Below, in pieces: positions 44,005 to 54,035 of a stretch of 64,000 nt of DNA. Below the pieces are notes generated by a model. That model was not told where the DNA came from. It did no database searches and worked only from the letters and a program-made list of their open reading frames with translations. The stretch is from positions 1 to 64,000 of the forward strand of contig NZ_DLHA01000008.1 of the NCBI RefSeq assembly GCF_002482975.1, read 5' to 3'. Every line of letters starts with the position of its first letter. The stretch's first letter is position 1. Origin of the DNA: Flavobacterium sp. UBA7680 (lineage in GTDB: Bacteria > Bacteroidota > Bacteroidia > Flavobacteriales > Flavobacteriaceae). Both the position numbers and the translations under genes were made by a program.

Positions 44005-44877
44005 ATGAGTGTTTTAGTTAATAAAGATTCCAAAATAATTGTTCAGGGATTTACAGGAAGCGAAGGTACTTTCCACGCTTCTCAAATGATTGAGTACGGT
44101 ACTAATGTTGTTGGTGGTGTTACTCCGGGAAAAGGAGGAACTAGCCATTTAGACCGTCCGGTTTTTAATACAGTAAAAGATGCTGTAGATCAAGCCGGAG
44201 CTGATACTTCTATCATTTTTGTTCCGCCAGCTTTTGCTGCTGATGCAATTATGGAAGCTGCTGATGCCGGAATTAAAGTAATTATTGCTATTACAGAAGG
44301 AATTCCTGTAGCAGATATGATTAAAGCAAATAATTATGTTAAAGAAAGAAATTCTAGATTAATTGGTCCAAACTGTCCAGGTGTTATCACTCCGGGAGAA
44401 GCTAAAGTTGGTATTATGCCAGGTTTCGTTTTCAAAAAAGGAACAGTTGGTATCGTTTCTAAATCTGGAACTTTAACTTACGAAGCTGCTGACCAGGTTG
44501 TAAAACAAGGTTTAGGAATTACTACAGCTATTGGTATTGGTGGAGATCCAATCATTGGAACTACAACTAAAGAAGCTGTTGAATTATTAATGAACGATCC
44601 AGAAACTGAAGCGATCATTATGATTGGTGAAATTGGAGGTCAATTAGAAGCTGATGCTGCAAGATGGGTAAAAGCTGATGGTAACCGTAAACCAGTTATT
44701 GGTTTTATCGCTGGAGAAACTGCTCCTGCTGGTAGAACAATGGGTCACGCAGGTGCTATTGTTGGTGGTTCTGATGATACAGCTGCTGCTAAAAAACAAA
44801 TTATGAGAGACAACGGAATTTACGTTGTTGATTCACCAGCTGAAATTGGTAAAAAAGTAAAAGAAGTATTAGGATAA
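44005..44877 (+). CDS. sucD: Succinate--CoA ligase, alpha subunit
   Basis: 290 residues. CoA-binding Rossmann domain (VQGFTGSEGTFHASQM, GGVTPGKGG) and ligase domain with phosphohistidine His248 in GHAGAIVGG. It makes succinyl-CoA/succinate with ATP or GTP in the TCA cycle together with SucC, which is not in this window, as is usual in Flavobacteria. Confidence 0.97.
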   Translation: MSVLVNKDSKIIVQGFTGSEGTFHASQMIEYGTNVVGGVTPGKGGTSHLDRPVFNTVKDAVDQAGADTSIIFVPPAFAADAIMEAADAGIKVIIAITEGIPVADMIKANNYVKERNSRLIGPNCPGVITPGEAKVGIMPGFVFKKGTVGIVSKSGTLTYEAADQVVKQGLGITTAIGIGGDPIIGTTTKEAVELLMNDPETEAIIMIGEIGGQLEADAARWVKADGNRKPVIGFIAGETAPAGRTMGHAGAIVGGSDDTAAAKKQIMRDNGIYVVDSPAEIGKKVKEVLG

Positions 44878-44905
44878 TCTCCAAATATTCAAAATAACAA
44901 ATTCC

Positions 44906-44937
44906 AAAAAGTCTCAATATTTTGTTGAGACTTTTTT
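44906..44937 (+). terminator. Intrinsic terminator after sucD
   Basis: AAAAAGTCTCAA paired with TTGAGACTTTTTT, 29 nt after the stop. Confidence 0.9.
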
Positions 44938-44968
44938 ACATTTTAAAGGCTGAGGCGCAAAAAGAAAA

Positions 44969-45006
44969 AACTTAGAATCTTAGCACCTCAGTATCTTAGA
45001 AACTTA
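44969..45006. repeat. CTTAG-type repeat
   Basis: ACTTAGAATCTTAGCACCTC then AGTATCTTAGAAACTT; same family as 5465 and 18261. Confidence 0.6.
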
Positions 45007-45014
45007 AAAAAGAA

Positions 45015-45446
45015 ATGATGAGTAAAGAATTAGAAAAGTTTAAAGCAAGTAATAGTTTTACTTTTACTGTAAATGATAGTTTAGAAGAAGTTTGCAATGC
45101 TCCGGAAGGAAGTGCTGGAATCTTTGTAGTTTATGAAATTGACGGAGATGCAAAAGAATTAATCATGGTAGGTTCTACAGGAACTGTTCAAAATGATGGA
45201 ACGCTAAAAAGCAAAAATGGCGGATTATACGATAAAATTGTAAACGGACACCAATTTGCTAAAACAGGAAGAAAATATTCATGGCCGGCTCAAATGAAAT
45301 TAGAGAATATTTCTGTTCTTGAAGTAGTTTGGTACGAAACTTTTAATGCAGATGTAAAAGCAATTCCAACTGCAGTTGAAGGACAGGTTTTGCAAAATTT
45401 CTTAGATGAAAATGCAAAATTACCAAGATGGAATGTGGCTTTTTAA
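45015..45446 (+). CDS. Uncharacterised protein, possibly divergent GIY-YIG fold
   Basis: 143 residues, soluble. The order GIFVVYEI, LIMVGSTG, LYDKIVNGHQF, VWYET, VEGQVLQNFL resembles the GIY-YIG nuclease layout (G-I-F / Y-V-G-S / R-H / E), with Glu in VEGQ as possible metal ligand. The canonical Arg is not obvious. This is a pattern-level guess. A start at 45018 is equally possible (MM). Confidence 0.55.
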   Translation: MMSKELEKFKASNSFTFTVNDSLEEVCNAPEGSAGIFVVYEIDGDAKELIMVGSTGTVQNDGTLKSKNGGLYDKIVNGHQFAKTGRKYSWPAQMKLENISVLEVVWYETFNADVKAIPTAVEGQVLQNFLDENAKLPRWNVAF

Positions 45447-45466
45447 GCTGAACTTAATAAATATAG

Positions 45467-45499
45467 AAAAGCCTTGCTAGAACTTAGCAGGGCTTTTTT
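45467..45499 (+). terminator. Intrinsic terminator
   Basis: AAAAGCCTTGCTA paired with TAGCAGGGCTTTTTT after the 45015 gene. Confidence 0.9.
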
Positions 45500-45799
45500 G
45501 TTTTAAAACCTCTATGTATAGATTTTATATAAAATGCAATTCTATTTAATTAAGATAAATCTTATATTTTATGGATTAATTTTAGTTAAATAATAATTTT
45601 AACATTTCCTTAAGAACCCAGTTATATCAACCAAAGAGGCAGTTTTCCATATTAGGAAACTGTCTCTTTTGTGTAAAATAATTGTTTTTAAGTTTTTGCT
45701 TTTATATATTTATCGAACAAAAGTAAATGATAATGTTAAAATAATGTATTCTCTGCATTAAGGAACATTGCCTTTGCAGAACTATAAGCCCCCCAAAAT
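45500..45799. other. Intergenic region between uptake locus and upstream gene
   Basis: 300 nt without a protein gene. It contains an orphan terminator-like hairpin (45633-45670). The stretch downstream of it leads to the ECF sigma start; no clear TAnnTTTG is visible, so this locus may use another promoter type. Confidence 0.5.
45633..45670 (+). terminator. Orphan intrinsic-terminator-like hairpin
   Basis: AAAGAGGCAGTTTTCC and GGAAACTGTCTCTTT form a stem of about 15 bp with a 6-nt loop ATATTA followed by a short T tract. It ends no recognised gene; it could terminate a small RNA starting after 45500, or be a second terminator. Confidence 0.7.
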
Positions 45800-46411
45800 A
45801 TGAAGACGCGAATCCTGCCGATCAATGCTATTGATGACAATACACTTTGGAATAACTTAATAGATGGAGATGAAAAATCATTTTCGTTATTGTTCGAAAG
45901 ATACTATAGTGATCTTGTAAATTATGGAAATTCCCTTTCTCCATACGCCGAAAAAGTACAAGATTGTATTCAGGATGTTTTTACAGATATTTGGGTTTAT
46001 CGCAATTCCCTGCAGGAATCAGTAGTGGTAAAAGCTTATTTATTATCGAGCGTTCGAAAAAGAATTGCCCGTTTGTATGAACGTGATCATATTTTTAGAA
46101 AAACGGCAAGTACAGATGCGATTGCTTTTCTTTTAGAATTTTCTGTAGAAAACGAACTTCTGGACGACGATTATGCAGCGAAGGAAAAAGTAATATATCT
46201 AAACAAATTACTTAACGAATTACCTGCCAGACAAAAAGAAGCACTTTATTTACGTTATCACCAAGGTTTATCTGTAGAACAAATTGCAGAAATGCTGGAT
46301 GTTAATTATCAGTCGGCAAGTAATTTACTGCACCGTGGTTTACTGACTCTTCGTAAAGAATGGAAGGGTAGTTTTGCCTTAATCACACTACTATTTTCAA
46401 GCACTCTTTAA
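45800..46411 (+). CDS. ECF-type RNA polymerase sigma factor (FecI-like)
   Basis: 203 residues. Sigma region 2 (FSLLFERYYSDLVNYG, QDCIQDVFTDIWVYR) and region 4 (LPARQKEALYLRYHQGLSVEQIAEML, VNYQSASNLLHRGLLTLR). A hydrophobic tail ends the protein. It directs transcription of a surface uptake operon when released by the FecR anti-sigma encoded next. Gap to fecR 90 nt. Confidence 0.94.
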   Translation: MKTRILPINAIDDNTLWNNLIDGDEKSFSLLFERYYSDLVNYGNSLSPYAEKVQDCIQDVFTDIWVYRNSLQESVVVKAYLLSSVRKRIARLYERDHIFRKTASTDAIAFLLEFSVENELLDDDYAAKEKVIYLNKLLNELPARQKEALYLRYHQGLSVEQIAEMLDVNYQSASNLLHRGLLTLRKEWKGSFALITLLFSSTL

Positions 46412-46501
46412 AAAAAGTTAAAAAAACTTAAAAAAAATCATAATTTGGTGAGTATATAATAAGAAAGCTGTCCTCTATGTTTTTGTAACCTTATTTTTTA
46501 G

Positions 46502-47614
46502 ATGCAAAAACGTAATAAATATACCGAAATAGAAGATTTTTTATCTGATGAATCATTCCAATCGTGGGTTTTATCCAAAATTGATGAAGATGGCTGGGAA
46601 GAGTGGACTTTAGAAAGCCGCCAGCGTGCTAAATTAGTTGAAGATGCACGATTACTGCTTCTGGCAATGAAAGTTCCCGAAAACAATCTTTCAAGCTCTG
46701 ATATTCACAGGGCGTTGCACAATACCTGGATCAAAGTTCGAGATAAAGAAAATCAAAAAACTTTAGAAAATTTAAAAGTTAAGTTTTTCCGCAGACAATT
46801 TCTGTCTGGCGTAGCAGCAACATTGTTTTTTGCTTTTATGGCTGTTTGGTTTTATAACAGCTATTTTAAAACCGAAAGTACCGTTGTAACCTATAAAGAA
46901 CTTATTGACGAAAACAGCGAAGGATTAGTTGAGCAAACTAATAATTCTGACAAACCTCAAATTATTACCTTATCAGACGGCAGTTCTGTATTACTGCAGC
47001 CTAACAGTAAATTAAGTTATCCTAAAATCTTTACCGGAAACGAAAGAAAGGTGTATTTATCCGGCGAAGGTTTCTTTGAAATTAGTAAAAATCCCCACAA
47101 ACCATTCTTCGTTTATGCAAACGAAATTGTTACCAAGGTTGTTGGAACTAGTTTTAGAGTTAAAGCTTATTCTGACCAGCCTGATGTAGAAATTCTTGTT
47201 CGCACCGGTAAAGTTAAGGTAAAGTCAAATGAACTGGTTTCTAAATCTGATGAAGAAGAAATTATCTTACTGCCTAATCAGGCATTACGATTTTTGCGAA
47301 GCGATTTAAAGTTTAATAAAATTACCAATATTACTCAGGATGCAGCTTTAACTCAAAGTGTTGGAAACATCGAACAGTTGAGTTTTGAATTTAATGATAT
47401 TCCGGTTTCGCAGATTTTTGAAACAATAGAGCAGGCTTACTTAGTAAATATCGATTATCCAAAAAATAAATTAACTGACTGCCACTTAACGACATCATTA
47501 AGTGATCAGCCTTTAACAGAAAAACTAAAAATTGTCTGTAAAAGCATAGGCAATAATACCAGTTTTGAAATGAATGGGAACCAAATAATTATTACCTCAG
47601 ACGGTTGTAATTAA
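46502..47614 (+). CDS. FecR-family anti-sigma factor / signal transducer
   Basis: 370 residues. Cytoplasmic N-terminus (about 1-90), one membrane helix (about 100-118, SGVAATLFFAFMAVWFY), periplasmic FecR domain (about 155-265: ITLSDGSSVLLQPNSKLSYP, GEGFFEI, VVGTSFRVKAY) and a C-terminal STN-like DUF4974 domain (about 300-368). It receives the signal from the SusC-type receptor encoded downstream and controls the sigma factor. Confidence 0.94.
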   Translation: MQKRNKYTEIEDFLSDESFQSWVLSKIDEDGWEEWTLESRQRAKLVEDARLLLLAMKVPENNLSSSDIHRALHNTWIKVRDKENQKTLENLKVKFFRRQFLSGVAATLFFAFMAVWFYNSYFKTESTVVTYKELIDENSEGLVEQTNNSDKPQIITLSDGSSVLLQPNSKLSYPKIFTGNERKVYLSGEGFFEISKNPHKPFFVYANEIVTKVVGTSFRVKAYSDQPDVEILVRTGKVKVKSNELVSKSDEEEIILLPNQALRFLRSDLKFNKITNITQDAALTQSVGNIEQLSFEFNDIPVSQIFETIEQAYLVNIDYPKNKLTDCHLTTSLSDQPLTEKLKIVCKSIGNNTSFEMNGNQIIITSDGCN

Positions 47615-47930
47615 TCTTTTTTAGTGTAACTGTAATTACACCAAAAATACCCTTGTTTCTAATAATTAATTTTTCGAAGTAAAGCCTTTCATTTCTTGGA
47701 AGAAATGTAATTTATTTCACCAAAATAACAACCAAAAACTAAACTCAACCAAAAACTAAACTCAACCAGAAATAACTAAATGCCTATGTAAAAGTGAATA
47801 CCATAAAAAAAGTGCCGAAATGCTGTAACATTATCGACACTTCATTAAATCGAATTTCTCTCTGTAAAGAGTTATTCATACGTTTCTTAAAATACACTCG
47901 AATCAGTATTAATCAAAACAAATCAAAATT
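47615..47930. promoter_or_regulatory. Spacer between fecR and susC, probable sigma-controlled promoter region
   Basis: 316 nt. It contains a short GTGTAA/TTACAC hairpin (47624-47641), a palindrome CATTTCTT-GG-AAGAAATG (47690-47707) and a tandem 17-bp repeat AACCAAAAACTAAACTC (47730-47763). Under the FecIR model the sigma factor should act here; no consensus is known to me, so the elements are unassigned. Confidence 0.45.
47730..47763. repeat. Two tandem copies of a 17-bp repeat AACCAAAAACTAAACTC
   Basis: Exact copies at 47730-47746 and 47747-47763, followed by a partial third (AACCA). About 170 nt before susC. Confidence 0.85.
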
Positions 47931-50900
47931 ATGAAAAAACCAGTTGTTAAACAACGATTACTCCATAGAATCATGAAAATAACACTATTTCAGTTTGTCT
48001 TAGCACTTGTGTTTTCAAGCTTTGCAGTGGCAAATAATGTAAATGGGCAAAAGAAATTAGATACCAAAGTTACAATTACAGTTGAAAATTTGACTCTTGA
48101 TAATGCTTTGTCTAAAATTGAAAAGTCTGCACATGTAAAGTTTTCGTATAACTCAAGACTTCCTCAGTTGAGTAACAAAGTAAGTATAGAGGCCAATCAG
48201 GAAACGCTTTCAAGTATATTGAGCAGAGTTCTGGTTCCATTTAATATTACATTTTCAGAAGTAAGCAATCAGATTATTTTGCAAAAAACTGCCAGCGCAG
48301 ATCCATTTGCAAGTGCTGATAACCATGATACACTTTTTGAAGTATTAACTGCAGGTCCAATTATCAAAGGTAAAGTTACAGACCAGTCAGGAAGCCCGCT
48401 TCCTGGAGCTACAGTTATGGCAAAAGGTACTAAAATAGCAGTATTAACAGATTTTGATGGTAATTTTTCTATCGAAATGCCTGCAAATTCAACAGGACTT
48501 ATCATTTCTTACGTAGGTATGGACACGAAAGAAATTGGTATAGAAAATACTACACCAACCGTAGTACTTAGTGAAGTAGGACAAAACTTAAAAGAAGTTG
48601 TAGTAACAACAGGTTACGAAAAAACATCAAAAAGAACCTTTACAGGAGCAATCAGTAAAATTTCTGGTGCCGAATTAAAAGTGGATGGTGTTGTTGACGT
48701 AAGCAGAATGATTGAAGGTAAAGCAGCAGGGGTTACAGTACAAAACGTTACAGGAACATTTGGTACAGCTCCAAAAATTACAGTTCGTGGATCGTCTTCT
48801 ATCTTTGGAGATACAAAACCATTATGGGTTATTGATGGTGTAGTTCAGGAAGATATTATCAATATGTCATTTGCAGATTTAGCATCTGGAAACTCAGAAA
48901 CATTATTAAGTTCATCTGTAGCAGGTTTAAATGCAAATGATATTCAAAGCATTGAGATCCTTAAAGATGCATCGGCAACTTCTATCTATGGTTCAAGATC
49001 ATTAAACGGAGTTGTGGTTGTAACAACAAAACAAGGTCGTAGAGATGCTCCTTTAAAAATTACTTACGGTTTAGAGCAAACTGTTAGAGCGGTGCCAAAC
49101 TACAGCCAATATGATATTTTAAATTCTCAGGAATCTATGAGTATTTTAAAAGAAATGGAACAAAAAGGATATTTAGATTTACCTTCAACAGTAAACGGAA
49201 GATACGGTGGAGCTTATAACATTTTAGGGAGAGCAATCAACACTTACGTACCAGAAACTGGAGGATATTTAGTAAACAATGATCCTGTAAGCCGTAACAA
49301 TTTCTTGAAAAAATACGAATTAGCAAATACAGACTGGTTTGGTGTTTTGTTTAGACCATCTATTACACAAAACCACTCTTTAAGTTTTTCTGGTGGTGGA
49401 AAAAACAACACATTCTACGCATCTTTAGGATATTATACAGATCCGGGATGGACAATTGCTGATGATGTAAAACAAATTTCAAGTAATATTAAAGGAACAT
49501 TTTATGTAAACGATAAATTGAATATTACATTATCTACATTGGCCTCTATTCGTGATCAGGGCGCTCCTGGAAGTTACGAAAGTGAGAAAGACGTAGTTTT
49601 TGGAAAAGTAACTCGTGATTTCGATATCAACCCGTTTAACTATGTATTAAACACAAGTAGAACATTACGTCCTTATGACGAAAATGGAAACTTAGAATAC
49701 TACAGAAACAACTGGGCTAAAATGAATATCATCAATGAGTTGAAAAACAACTACATGGAAATCGAAGTAAAAGATATCCGTTTCCAGTTAGATCTTGATT
49801 ATAAAATTACGCCGCATTTAACGTATAACTTAACAGGTTCAGCACGTTACGCAAACACAAGCCGCGAACATAAAATTTTAGAAAACTCAAACGTAGTGGG
49901 TGCTTACAAAGCTGGAACTCCAGATGGAGAAGATGGTGTAAACACATTAGTAAGAGATCAGAATATTTTCTTATACCAGGATCCAAATGATTTAACAGCG
50001 CCAAAAGTTTCTGTTTTACCAAATGGAGGTTTCTTAAGAAAATTTACAAACGACATGACATCTTATAACTTAAGAAATAGTGTTAACTATAGAAATGTTT
50101 TCGCAGATAAACACGAAGTAGAAGGTTTATTTGGAACAGAGATGAGAGTTGTAGACAGAACAAGCGATCAATTTACCGCTGCAGGTTTACAATACGACAG
50201 AGGTTTAACAGCTTTTACAGATCCAAGAATCATTGAAAAAATCATTAATGGTGGAGATTCTTACTACGGATTTAATGAAGAAAAAGAAAGAACAGTAGGT
50301 TTCTTCGGAAAAATTGGATACACATACGATCGTCGTTATACAGCTTCTGTAACAGGACGTTATGACGGATCAAACAGACAAGGAAACAGCGATTCTTCAA
50401 GATGGTTACCAACGTATACTTTTAGTGGAAAATGGAACGTTGCCGAAGAAAGCTTCATGAAAAACGTTGAGTCAGTAAATACATTGGCAGTTAGAGCTTC
50501 TTACGGTTTAACAGCTACTGCAGGACCTGCAACAAACTCATTGGCAATTTACAAAAGTGCTATTACAGATCGTTTTGGTCTTGATGACAGAGAAACTGGA
50601 ATTAGAATTGACGAATTACAAAACAGTGATTTAACTTGGGAAAAACAATTTGAAACAAACATTGGTCTTGACCTTGGAATGTTCAATAATAGAGTACAGT
50701 TAACAACTGATATTTACCGTCGTAAAGCATTTGACTTAGTTGATTATGTAATTACTTCAGGAATTGGAGGACAAAGAATCAGACAAGGAAACAATGCCGA
50801 TATGGAAACTAAAGGTTTAGAGGTTGGTATTACAACTAAAAATATTGACAACCAAGATTTTAAATGGTCTACAACACTGAACTTTTCGGTATATCACCAG

Positions 50901-51659
50901 GAAATTACGAAGTTAGAAAACACACCAACGGCATTCGACTTAATTGATCCAAACGGAGGAAACACAGTTGGGCACCCAAGAAACTCATTGTATTCTTACC
51001 AATTTACAGGTTTAAACAATCAAGGTCTTCCAACCTTTATTTTACAAGACGGAGCAGAAAATAATATTACAGATGCTAACTTTCAGGATAACTTAAATGT
51101 TACGAAATATCTTAAATATGAAGGATCAATCGAGCCAAACAAATCGATAGGTTTAGCAAACACATTTACTTATAAAAACTGGTCATTGTATGTGTTTTTT
51201 GTTGGATCAGGAGGAAACAAAGTTCGTTTAAACCCTGTGTATGATAGTACTTATGATGATTTAACAGTATTTACAAAAGATTTTACAAACCGTTGGATCA
51301 ATCCTGGAGATGAGAATATTACAAATATTCCGGTTATTGCAGACAGACGTTTAAATGCTAATTATGGTGGAGAACGTACACTTGCAAGAGCTTACAATAC
51401 TTATAACTATTCAGATGCTCGTATTGCAGATGGTGATTTCATTCGTTTGAAAAACATTTCATTAAGCTGGGAATTTCCTAAAGATTTCAAGAAAAAATTA
51501 GGACTAAGCACTTTTACATTAAAAGGTTCTGCAGTTAATCCTTGGTTACTTTACTCTGATAAAAGATTAAACGGTCAGGATCCTGAGTTTCGTAATTCTG
51601 GAGGAGTTGCTTTACCAGTAACATCTCAATACACCTTTACTTTAAACCTTTCATTATAA
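47931..51659 (+). CDS. SusC/RagA-type TonB-dependent receptor with STN signalling domain
   Basis: 1242 residues. Signal peptide (about 1-40), STN domain (about 45-115, VTITVENLTLDNALSKI), carboxypeptidase-regulatory-like domain (about 147-222, IKGKVTDQSGSPLPGATVMA), plug (about 225-370, VVVTTGYEK, SIEILKDASATSIYGSR), then a 22-strand barrel ending TFTLNLSL with terminal hydrophobic residue. The STN domain allows signalling to FecR, so this is a transducer-type SusC. It imports a ligand bound by the SusD partner. Ligand unknown; with a metallohydrolase in the operon a peptide or protein is plausible (inference). Confidence 0.95.
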   Translation: MKKPVVKQRLLHRIMKITLFQFVLALVFSSFAVANNVNGQKKLDTKVTITVENLTLDNALSKIEKSAHVKFSYNSRLPQLSNKVSIEANQETLSSILSRVLVPFNITFSEVSNQIILQKTASADPFASADNHDTLFEVLTAGPIIKGKVTDQSGSPLPGATVMAKGTKIAVLTDFDGNFSIEMPANSTGLIISYVGMDTKEIGIENTTPTVVLSEVGQNLKEVVVTTGYEKTSKRTFTGAISKISGAELKVDGVVDVSRMIEGKAAGVTVQNVTGTFGTAPKITVRGSSSIFGDTKPLWVIDGVVQEDIINMSFADLASGNSETLLSSSVAGLNANDIQSIEILKDASATSIYGSRSLNGVVVVTTKQGRRDAPLKITYGLEQTVRAVPNYSQYDILNSQESMSILKEMEQKGYLDLPSTVNGRYGGAYNILGRAINTYVPETGGYLVNNDPVSRNNFLKKYELANTDWFGVLFRPSITQNHSLSFSGGGKNNTFYASLGYYTDPGWTIADDVKQISSNIKGTFYVNDKLNITLSTLASIRDQGAPGSYESEKDVVFGKVTRDFDINPFNYVLNTSRTLRPYDENGNLEYYRNNWAKMNIINELKNNYMEIEVKDIRFQLDLDYKITPHLTYNLTGSARYANTSREHKILENSNVVGAYKAGTPDGEDGVNTLVRDQNIFLYQDPNDLTAPKVSVLPNGGFLRKFTNDMTSYNLRNSVNYRNVFADKHEVEGLFGTEMRVVDRTSDQFTAAGLQYDRGLTAFTDPRIIEKIINGGDSYYGFNEEKERTVGFFGKIGYTYDRRYTASVTGRYDGSNRQGNSDSSRWLPTYTFSGKWNVAEESFMKNVESVNTLAVRASYGLTATAGPATNSLAIYKSAITDRFGLDDRETGIRIDELQNSDLTWEKQFETNIGLDLGMFNNRVQLTTDIYRRKAFDLVDYVITSGIGGQRIRQGNNADMETKGLEVGITTKNIDNQDFKWSTTLNFSVYHQEITKLENTPTAFDLIDPNGGNTVGHPRNSLYSYQFTGLNNQGLPTFILQDGAENNITDANFQDNLNVTKYLKYEGSIEPNKSIGLANTFTYKNWSLYVFFVGSGGNKVRLNPVYDSTYDDLTVFTKDFTNRWINPGDENITNIPVIADRRLNANYGGERTLARAYNTYNYSDARIADGDFIRLKNISLSWEFPKDFKKKLGLSTFTLKGSAVNPWLLYSDKRLNGQDPEFRNSGGVALPVTSQYTFTLNLSL

Positions 51660-51670
51660 TAGTCAGAAAC

Positions 51671-53146
51671 ATGAAAAACTTAAAAATAGCTTTATCCCTA
51701 TTAATACTAATAAGTATTACTAGCTGTGATGATTTCCTTTCGGAAAAACCAGATAACAGAACAGAAATTGACACACCTGCAAAAATCTCAGAATTACTAG
51801 TTCAAGCCTATCCGCAAATGAGTTATTTTGATATTGCAGAAACAATGTCAGATAATGTTTTTGACAGCGGAATGCCGGAAACATTAAGAAAAAATGAGCA
51901 AAGTTATAACTGGGATATTCAAACAGAAACAACAGATATAGACACTCAGGCTTACTATTGGGATGCCTGCTACACTGCAATTGCACACGCTAATAAAGCA
52001 CTTGAAGCAATTGAAGATTTAGGAAGCCCGGCAAGTTTAAATCCGCAAAAAGGAGAAGCATTAATTGCAAGAGCCTATTCTCATTTTATGCTGGTTTCAC
52101 TTTGGTCAAAACGTTATAATCCTGCAACTGCTGCATCAGATTTAGGAATTCCTTACGTTACAAAACCAGAAACAGAATTAGTAACAAAATACAAACGTAA
52201 TACTGTAAAAGAAGTTTTTGACTTTATTGAAAAAGATATCGAAGACGGTTTAAAAATCGTAACAAACGATTACAAACAACCGAAATTTCACTTCAACGTA
52301 AGTGCTTCAAAAGCTTTTGCCAGCAGATTTTATTTAATAAAAGGTGACTGGGACAGAGTACTTGAATTAACAAGCGATTTAGGTTCAAAACCAGTAGGAA
52401 AATTAAGAGATTTTGCATCTTATGATTTACTTAGTGCCGTTGACCAAAGATTAGCTTACGCAAGCAGCGATGCCGAAACAAATTTATTAATCGTTTCAGC
52501 AAATTCAATCGTAAGCAGATCTTACTATTCAAACCGTTTTTACCTTTCGGGAGCAAGATATCCAGATATTTTTGGTACAGCAACAAGTTTGTTTAATAAA
52601 CCTTGGTTATACAATTTTTACTCATCAAACAGCAGTATTACAGTATTTCTCCCTAAATTTTATGAATATTTCAAATATTCAAATGTAACAGCAGGAATTG
52701 GAGATCCATATGTTGCAGAAGTTTTATTAAGTAATGATGAGTTTTTCTTAAACAGAATCGAAGCTCACGTAATGAAAGGAGATATTGCAACAGCAAACGA
52801 CGAGTTAGAATATTTTCTATCAACAAGAACTGTAGGATATGTGCCAACAGACAAAGTTACAGAAGCAAAAGTGGTAGCAAAATATCCTGTAATTGCAGAT
52901 GAATACACGCCATTCTACACAATGACGCCAGTACAAACATCATACGTAAAAGCAATTGCAGAAACAAGACGTAGAGATTTTATACACGAAGGAATGAGAT
53001 GGTTTGATGTAAAACGTTTTAACATTGTAGTGAATCACGAAACAACAAACAAACCGGTAAACACATTAGTAAAAGATGACAACCGCAGAGCAATACAAAT
53101 TCCTTTGCACGCATCAAATACAGGTGTCGAATTAAATCCTAGATAA
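51671..53146 (+). CDS. SusD/RagB-type outer-membrane lipoprotein
   Basis: 491 residues. Lipobox SITSC (Cys19) after a signal peptide; N-terminal SusD helices (AYYWDACYTAIAHANKALEAI, AYSHFMLVSLWSKRY) and the C-terminal RagB region (ETRRRDFIHEGMRWFDVKRF). It forms the lid of the SusC barrel and binds the substrate. Gap to susC 11 nt. Confidence 0.94.
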   Translation: MKNLKIALSLLILISITSCDDFLSEKPDNRTEIDTPAKISELLVQAYPQMSYFDIAETMSDNVFDSGMPETLRKNEQSYNWDIQTETTDIDTQAYYWDACYTAIAHANKALEAIEDLGSPASLNPQKGEALIARAYSHFMLVSLWSKRYNPATAASDLGIPYVTKPETELVTKYKRNTVKEVFDFIEKDIEDGLKIVTNDYKQPKFHFNVSASKAFASRFYLIKGDWDRVLELTSDLGSKPVGKLRDFASYDLLSAVDQRLAYASSDAETNLLIVSANSIVSRSYYSNRFYLSGARYPDIFGTATSLFNKPWLYNFYSSNSSITVFLPKFYEYFKYSNVTAGIGDPYVAEVLLSNDEFFLNRIEAHVMKGDIATANDELEYFLSTRTVGYVPTDKVTEAKVVAKYPVIADEYTPFYTMTPVQTSYVKAIAETRRRDFIHEGMRWFDVKRFNIVVNHETTNKPVNTLVKDDNRRAIQIPLHASNTGVELNPR

Positions 53147-53164
53147 TCTTAAAATTAAAAACTT

Positions 53165-54025
53165 ATGAAACTATTCAAATACAATAAAATTATCGTTATG
53201 GCCTTGGTTTCTGCAGCTCTAATTTCATGCGGAAGCGACGATCAGCCGGGAGAAAGCCAGTTAGACTTTACACAGCCAACAAAAACAGCCTTAGATAATT
53301 GGATTACAACTACATATTTAAACCCATTTAATATTAATGTACAATACAAATGGAACCAAAATACAGTAGATAACAGCCGTTATTTATTTCCGCCATCAGT
53401 TGAAAAAGTACAGCCGGCACTTGAAATTGTTGAAGAAATTTGGTTAAAAAGCTACTCAACAGTTGGCGGGGCAGATTTCGTGAAGAAAATTGCACCAAGA
53501 GAAATTGTTCTGGTTGGAGGAGTAAACTTAAACAGTGTAGGAACAAGAACCTTAGGTATAGCCGAAGGAGGACAACGAGTTACATTGTTTGAAACAGATT
53601 ATATTGATCAGACAGATCGTGGAAACGTTTCAGAATTTATACATACAATCCAACACGAGTACATCCATATTTTGAATCAAAACAAACCTTTTGACGAAAA
53701 AGCATGGGCTGCAGTAACACCTGTAGGATATACGGCTGATTGGTATAATTATGATATTCCGGAATCAAACGAAATCGGGTTTATTACATCTTATGCAAGA
53801 TCTAATATTAATGAAGATTTTGCAGAAACAGCTTCAATGATTTTAATTTTTACAAAAGCAGAATACGAAGCATTTTTAGATGGTATCGAAAGCCCTTTTG
53901 CATATCAGGCATTAAAAACAAAAGAAGCGCTGGTAGTAAAATATTTCAAAGAAGCATTCAACATGGATTTTTATGCTTTAAGAGACGAAGCTGAGAAAAA
54001 CACAACTGCTGTAATAAACAACTAA
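53165..54025 (+). CDS. Substrate-import-associated zinc metallohydrolase lipoprotein
   Basis: 286 residues. Signal peptide with lipobox LISC (Cys22), then a domain with zinc motif HEYIH (His164, Glu165, His168) in IHTIQHEYIHILNQNKPF and a downstream NEDFAETASM helix that may give the third ligand. I recall this as a family that occurs with SusC/SusD genes (TIGR04549-type). Predicted surface peptidase or hydrolase acting on the imported substrate. 18 nt after susD. Confidence 0.88.
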   Translation: MKLFKYNKIIVMALVSAALISCGSDDQPGESQLDFTQPTKTALDNWITTTYLNPFNINVQYKWNQNTVDNSRYLFPPSVEKVQPALEIVEEIWLKSYSTVGGADFVKKIAPREIVLVGGVNLNSVGTRTLGIAEGGQRVTLFETDYIDQTDRGNVSEFIHTIQHEYIHILNQNKPFDEKAWAAVTPVGYTADWYNYDIPESNEIGFITSYARSNINEDFAETASMILIFTKAEYEAFLDGIESPFAYQALKTKEALVVKYFKEAFNMDFYALRDEAEKNTTAVINN

Positions 54026-54035
54026 CACAAGTATC

